Positions 60,700 through 64,000 of a stretch of 64,000 nucleotides of DNA are shown here, piece after piece. The notes under the pieces were generated by a model. It did no database searches and was not told where the DNA came from. It was given only the letters and a program-made list of their open reading frames with translations. Position 1 is the first letter of the stretch; each line of letters starts with the position of its first letter. The position numbers and the translations under genes were made by a program. The DNA comes from Planctomycetota bacterium. GTDB taxonomy: Bacteria > Planctomycetota > UBA1135 > GCA-002686595. The stretch lies in assembly GCA_012960475.1 (NCBI GenBank), contig DUBE01000007.1, positions 102,657 through 166,656 of the forward strand. The letters run 5' to 3'.

Positions 60700-62751
60700 T
60701 CAACGATGTTGCGACTTGATCTCGTCCAGGGCAATTCGTTGAAAGGCAAGGTGCGATCGACTGCACTCATAGACGATGCCGATGGTGTGTGCATCAATCA
60801 TGGTCAGGCAGGAATACCCAGCTGACCCGCCTTCGTCGAGCAAGAGAGCGTTCTTTTGGCTCCAAGTCTGCCCCATGTCCAGTGATAGCTGCAGGGTCAA
60901 TCGTCGGCGTGGAGCGCGGCCCACTGCTGGATTGGAAAACAATAGCTGTCCGTCCGCCTTCCCGGTCAATTCTCGGCCAACATGGATCAGGCTGGCCATG
61001 CAAACAGGTTCCTTGAGTAACTCGACTGAAGGCTTGTGAGTGACCCAAGTGGCTCCCAGGTTCTTGCTGGTTGACACCGCCCGCCAGCCCGGTGGCTTGC
61101 GTCCGCGATTGTCCCGCATGTTGAGCATCAGGCGACCGGTCTCCAATTCCACCACTGCGGCCTCAGTAGTGTTGGATCGTGCCTCGTGCCCCAAGTGCCA
61201 GGTTGTGCCGTGGTCCTTGGACCAGAGGACCGTAGAACGGGGCTCGCGTCCATGTTCGGCGTCTAGTTGGTATTGGGCGGGAAACACCAGTGTGCCATCC
61301 TGCATGGTTATCCCGCGTCCAGGTCCTTGCAGCAGAAAACACCACCTGGAATCTTTGACTTGGCGAGTGATGTTGATCGGTGCTGACCAGTTGATCCCGT
61401 CATCATCACTGCGTACAAGCATCAATTGACCTGTCTCATGAGGCTCGAAGCCGGGCCCCGAGCCATTCCAACCGAGTGCGCCGTGGTGCCAACTTGCGGC
61501 CACCCAAATCGTGCCGGTTTTGCGGTCCACCAGGATCGCCGGGTCGCCCACTCCGTCGTAGCTGAACGCAGGGTCGTTGCCCATGTCGAGAATGGTACGC
61601 ATCGGCTCCCAACTACGGCCACCGTCGGTGCTACGCGAGAGCCCGACGTCTATGTCCCCGGGCAGATCGCGCCAACCCTCGTGCCTTTGGTCATAGACGC
61701 AAAGGAGGGTTCCCGCATTGCTGGTGACAAGACCAGGAATGCGATAGGTCGGCACCTCGTCTGAGTTCTTGTTGCGCAGGGCGATGCCCAATCTTTGTGA
61801 ATTGGGGGGGTGGCTGACGGTGGGTTTGAGTTGTTCACCGCTTGCAAGCGTGAGGGACACGAGCCCGCCGTCCACGCGTCCATCGATGTCGACGTCGGCC
61901 TTGGGCGTCACGCTGATCCAAAGGTGATCGGGTCCCTCACCTACGGTCCATTGCCCAGCAAATGTGATCTTGCCCGGGCGAACCTTCTGCGCCGTGCCAA
62001 ACATCGCTCCCAGGGCATTCTCTGGATCCCGCCATTCCAGGCTTTTTGGCCCGCGCATGAGGCTGACGGTGTCGAAGCCGTCCAGGTCTGAGGTCCCCGC
62101 CAGGTCGATGGTGATCGAGCGCACCTCAAGGGGCTCGATGATTCCCGTCCATTCCAAGTCCACTCGCAGGATGGGGTTCACACGATTGCCCACCAAACAG
62201 GGCAGCACCGGCTGGGAAGCCTTCAAGCTGCTGCATTTCATGGGGGTGTTGGGTATCAGCTGCAGCTGATCGATCAGGATCCCCGTGTTCTCAGGGGAGG
62301 AGCAGCGCAGACGCAAGAGCCGCATACCTTCAGGAACAGGCGCTCTCACGAGCGTCTTGAAGCCGCCCACCTTGACCTTCGTACTTGCGTCTTCAATCGT
62401 GCGCCATTTCCCGTTGATCTGCGCTTCCACCAAGAACACAAATGGCTTCCGGGCGGTCCAGCGTTCAGCTTGGAAACGCACCTCGTGCAAGTCTCCCGTA
62501 TTTATGCGCATGGTCACGGTGGTCTCCTTGCCACCGAAGAGATGCAGGCACTTGCGCCCCTGGGAGCCATGGGCCTCGTCGATTTCTGCTCGACCTGTCA
62601 CCACTTGCAGAAGACCAAGGCGAGTGCTGCGGCGGGAGAAGTCTCCACTCTTGAGCTTCTCGAAGCTCAGGGTGGGAACTCCCGTCTGTTGGCCTGACGC
62701 AATCGACAAGCATCCAATCAGCACCAGGGACCAGAAGTGGATCAGCTTCAT
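60700..62751 (-). CDS. Exo-alpha-sialidase (GH33) with N-terminal accessory domain
   Basis: 683 residues from ATG 62751, with a signal peptide ([14 protein letters not shown]). Residues ~25-165 form a carbohydrate-binding-like beta domain. Residues ~175-315 resemble the BNR-associated N-terminal domain ([28 protein letters not shown]). The catalytic propeller begins with the R-I-P motif (TYRIPGLV near 336) and has Asp-boxes [62 protein letters not shown] holds the catalytic Glu and GYSCLTMI the nucleophile Tyr. It should release sialic acid outside the cytoplasm. Divergent from a second sialidase, with 93 bases between starts. Confidence 0.92.
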   Translation of the reverse strand: MKLIHFWSLVLIGCLSIASGQQTGVPTLSFEKLKSGDFSRRSTRLGLLQVVTGRAEIDEAHGSQGRKCLHLFGGKETTVTMRINTGDLHEVRFQAERWTARKPFVFLVEAQINGKWRTIEDASTKVKVGGFKTLVRAPVPEGMRLLRLRCSSPENTGILIDQLQLIPNTPMKCSSLKASQPVLPCLVGNRVNPILRVDLEWTGIIEPLEVRSITIDLAGTSDLDGFDTVSLMRGPKSLEWRDPENALGAMFGTAQKVRPGKITFAGQWTVGEGPDHLWISVTPKADVDIDGRVDGGLVSLTLASGEQLKPTVSHPPNSQRLGIALRNKNSDEVPTYRIPGLVTSNAGTLLCVYDQRHEGWRDLPGDIDVGLSRSTDGGRSWEPMRTILDMGNDPAFSYDGVGDPAILVDRKTGTIWVAASWHHGALGWNGSGPGFEPHETGQLMLVRSDDDGINWSAPINITRQVKDSRWCFLLQGPGRGITMQDGTLVFPAQYQLDAEHGREPRSTVLWSKDHGTTWHLGHEARSNTTEAAVVELETGRLMLNMRDNRGRKPPGWRAVSTSKNLGATWVTHKPSVELLKEPVCMASLIHVGRELTGKADGQLLFSNPAVGRAPRRRLTLQLSLDMGQTWSQKNALLLDEGGSAGYSCLTMIDAHTIGIVYECSRSHLAFQRIALDEIKSQHR

Positions 62752-62844
62752 GAGGCCAACCATACGCTGTCACATACTCTTCGTCGCCCTGGACAACAAA
62801 AAGTACCGCATCCAATTCAGGACCGAAGCGCTTACCCTGTCCCC

Positions 62845-64000
62845 ATGATCATGATCCAAGCTCTGCTGGTGCTGTTCTGGCTTGTCCCGACCGCATATCT
62901 TCAGGAATCCAGCAAGGAGCAACTCGCCACTATCGGCACAGGTCGGACCGTTTGGGTCTCCGGCGAGGCATCCAGGCATACCTACCGTATTCCCGCTCTG
63001 GCTTTGACCAAGACCGGCGATGTGCTGGCATTTTGCGAAGGGAGACGTGGTACTCGTGGGGACAGTGGCGATATTGATCTGGTCATGAAGCGCTCTCGGG
63101 ATGGGGGTCGCACTTTCGGCCCAGAAACGGTGATTTGGGACGATGGCGAGAACACTTGTGGCAATCCCTGCGTGGTTGTGGATCAGCGTAGCGGGCATAT
63201 CTCTCTGCTAAGCACCCACAACCTGGGAAGCGATCACGAGTCACAGATCATCGCGGGCACTTCGTCGGGTACGCGCACTGTCTGGCTTCTGACAAGCACC
63301 GATCATGGCGTCAGTTGGTCTACCCCCCGCGAGATCACAGCTTCCACCAAGCGGGCCAATTGGACATGGTATGCCACAGGTCCTGGGGCGGGAATTCAAC
63401 TCCAGCGTGGTGCTCACCAGGGTCGCTTGATTATTCCCTGCGATCACATCGAGGCCGGGACCAAGAAGTACTTTTCTCATGTGATCTGGAGCGATGATGG
63501 GGGTCAGCATTGGCAACTCGGAGGCCGCACGCCCTCGGACCAGGTCAACGAGTGCGAAGTGGTTGAGTTGGAAGATGGGCGCTTGCTTTTGAACATGCGC
63601 AATTACTCGCCGGCGGCGCGCGCTCGTCAACAGGCTACGAGCAACGATGGAGGCATCACCTTTCGTGACCAGCGCTTTGCCCCGGCCCTGGTCGAACCGA
63701 CCTGTCAGGCAAGTATCCGTCGACTCGCCTGGGCGGCCCCGAGCCAGGCCGGTATCCTGCTCTTCTCCAATCCTGCCTCAAGCAAGGGTCGCGAGCGTAT
63801 GACCCTGCGCGCTTCTTTTGATGATGGTGCAACGTGGCCCTGGTCCGCCCTCCTGGACCCTGGACCCTCGGCTTACTCCTGTCTGCTCGTTTGCGGGGAT
63901 GGGGCGGTATTGTGTCTCTATGAAGCTGGCGGCTACAGGAGAATCGTGGTCCAGCGGATTGAACCAACCGACTTGCCCCGAAGCTCCCCAGACACTCGCT
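62845..64000 (+). CDS. Exo-alpha-sialidase (GH33), 3' end outside window
   Basis: The frame opens at ATG 62845 (a second ATG at 62851) and runs without a stop to the window edge, giving 385 residues. A signal peptide ([15 protein letters not shown]) is followed by a five/six-blade sialidase propeller: R-I-P motif in HTYRIPAL, acidic GDSGDIDLV, Asp-boxes [32 protein letters not shown] and SFDDGATW. The catalytic Glu lies in [12 protein letters not shown] and the nucleophile Tyr in SAYSCLL. The last visible residues (RIVVQRIEP) correspond to the normal C-terminus, so only a short tail is missing. It is shorter than the divergent sialidase because it lacks the two N-terminal accessory domains. 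Confidence 0.93.
   Translation, partial: MIMIQALLVLFWLVPTAYLQESSKEQLATIGTGRTVWVSGEASRHTYRIPALALTKTGDVLAFCEGRRGTRGDSGDIDLVMKRSRDGGRTFGPETVIWDDGENTCGNPCVVVDQRSGHISLLSTHNLGSDHESQIIAGTSSGTRTVWLLTSTDHGVSWSTPREITASTKRANWTWYATGPGAGIQLQRGAHQGRLIIPCDHIEAGTKKYFSHVIWSDDGGQHWQLGGRTPSDQVNECEVVELEDGRLLLNMRNYSPAARARQQATSNDGGITFRDQRFAPALVEPTCQASIRRLAWAAPSQAGILLFSNPASSKGRERMTLRASFDDGATWPWSALLDPGPSAYSCLLVCGDGAVLCLYEAGGYRRIVVQRIEPTDLPRSSPDTR

Overview
The window is GC-rich, gene-dense bacterial DNA, most likely from a Planctomycetota bacterium. The clues are family content rather than a marker gene: a PVC-type protein with a C-terminal CxxCH haem domain, an FG-GAP/UnbV protein ending in a thioredoxin-like domain, a DUF6807 protein, a Tat-exported Gfo/Idh/MocA oxidoreductase, a GH99-like glycosidase, Asp-box propellers, and a secreted hydrolase with a LamG domain plus a C-terminal domain I associate with planctomycetes. 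Many starts I checked lack a clear Shine-Dalgarno sequence, and neighbouring genes are packed tightly (ATGA/GTGA overlaps, shared CTAG stops). No tRNA, rRNA, CRISPR array, insertion sequence or phage gene was seen.

Layout. 1-3.2 kb: the 3' two thirds of aconitase and a c-di-GMP phosphodiesterase. 3.1-9.0 kb (minus): a housekeeping run birA-rph-rdgB-lepA-lepB-DUF3293, in which LepB carries a very large inserted domain. 9.1-15.8 kb: a secreted phosphodiesterase-like hydrolase, a secreted M14 carboxypeptidase and an unrecognised 472-residue protein. 15.9-19.2 kb (minus): a LOG-family protein, a PepSY-type membrane protein and a Na+/solute symporter with its DUF4212 partner. 19.4-29.4 kb: an accessory glycan-related region (Asp-box/PDZ propeller, Gfo/Idh/MocA, lipoprotein, GH99-like gene broken by an in-frame stop, sulfatase-superfamily lipoprotein, DUF6807, cupin). 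29.4-32.6 kb: a PPP-type phosphatase, a Wza-like export lipoprotein, a sugar transferase and a probable outer-membrane barrel. 32.7-41.6 kb: the PVC haem protein overlapping an M64 peptidase, a coiled-coil membrane protein, a DinB-like protein and an FG-GAP/UnbV/thioredoxin gene split by an in-frame TGA.

41.8-46.4 kb (minus): an ArsR-methyltransferase fusion directly upstream of full-length metH, with a candidate operator over the regulator's start. 46.6-48.3 kb: a second symporter pair. 48.4-50.3 kb: the most unusual locus, Alg14 - [Alg13-Alg14 fusion] - Alg13, best explained as duplication of a two-gene glycosyltransferase cassette followed by loss of one stop codon. 50.3-58.7 kb (minus): an AI-2E-family permease, an HNH endonuclease, an octahaem TPR lipoprotein, an uncharacterised secreted protein, and a Gfo/Idh-like plus GMC oxidoreductase pair. 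59.2-64 kb: a secreted beta-helix protein with a clear terminator, then two divergent GH33 sialidases, the second running off the window.

Taken together, housekeeping blocks alternate with secreted or lipid-anchored glycan and protein degradation genes and small polysaccharide-synthesis modules, as expected for a particle-associated marine or sediment heterotroph (inference).
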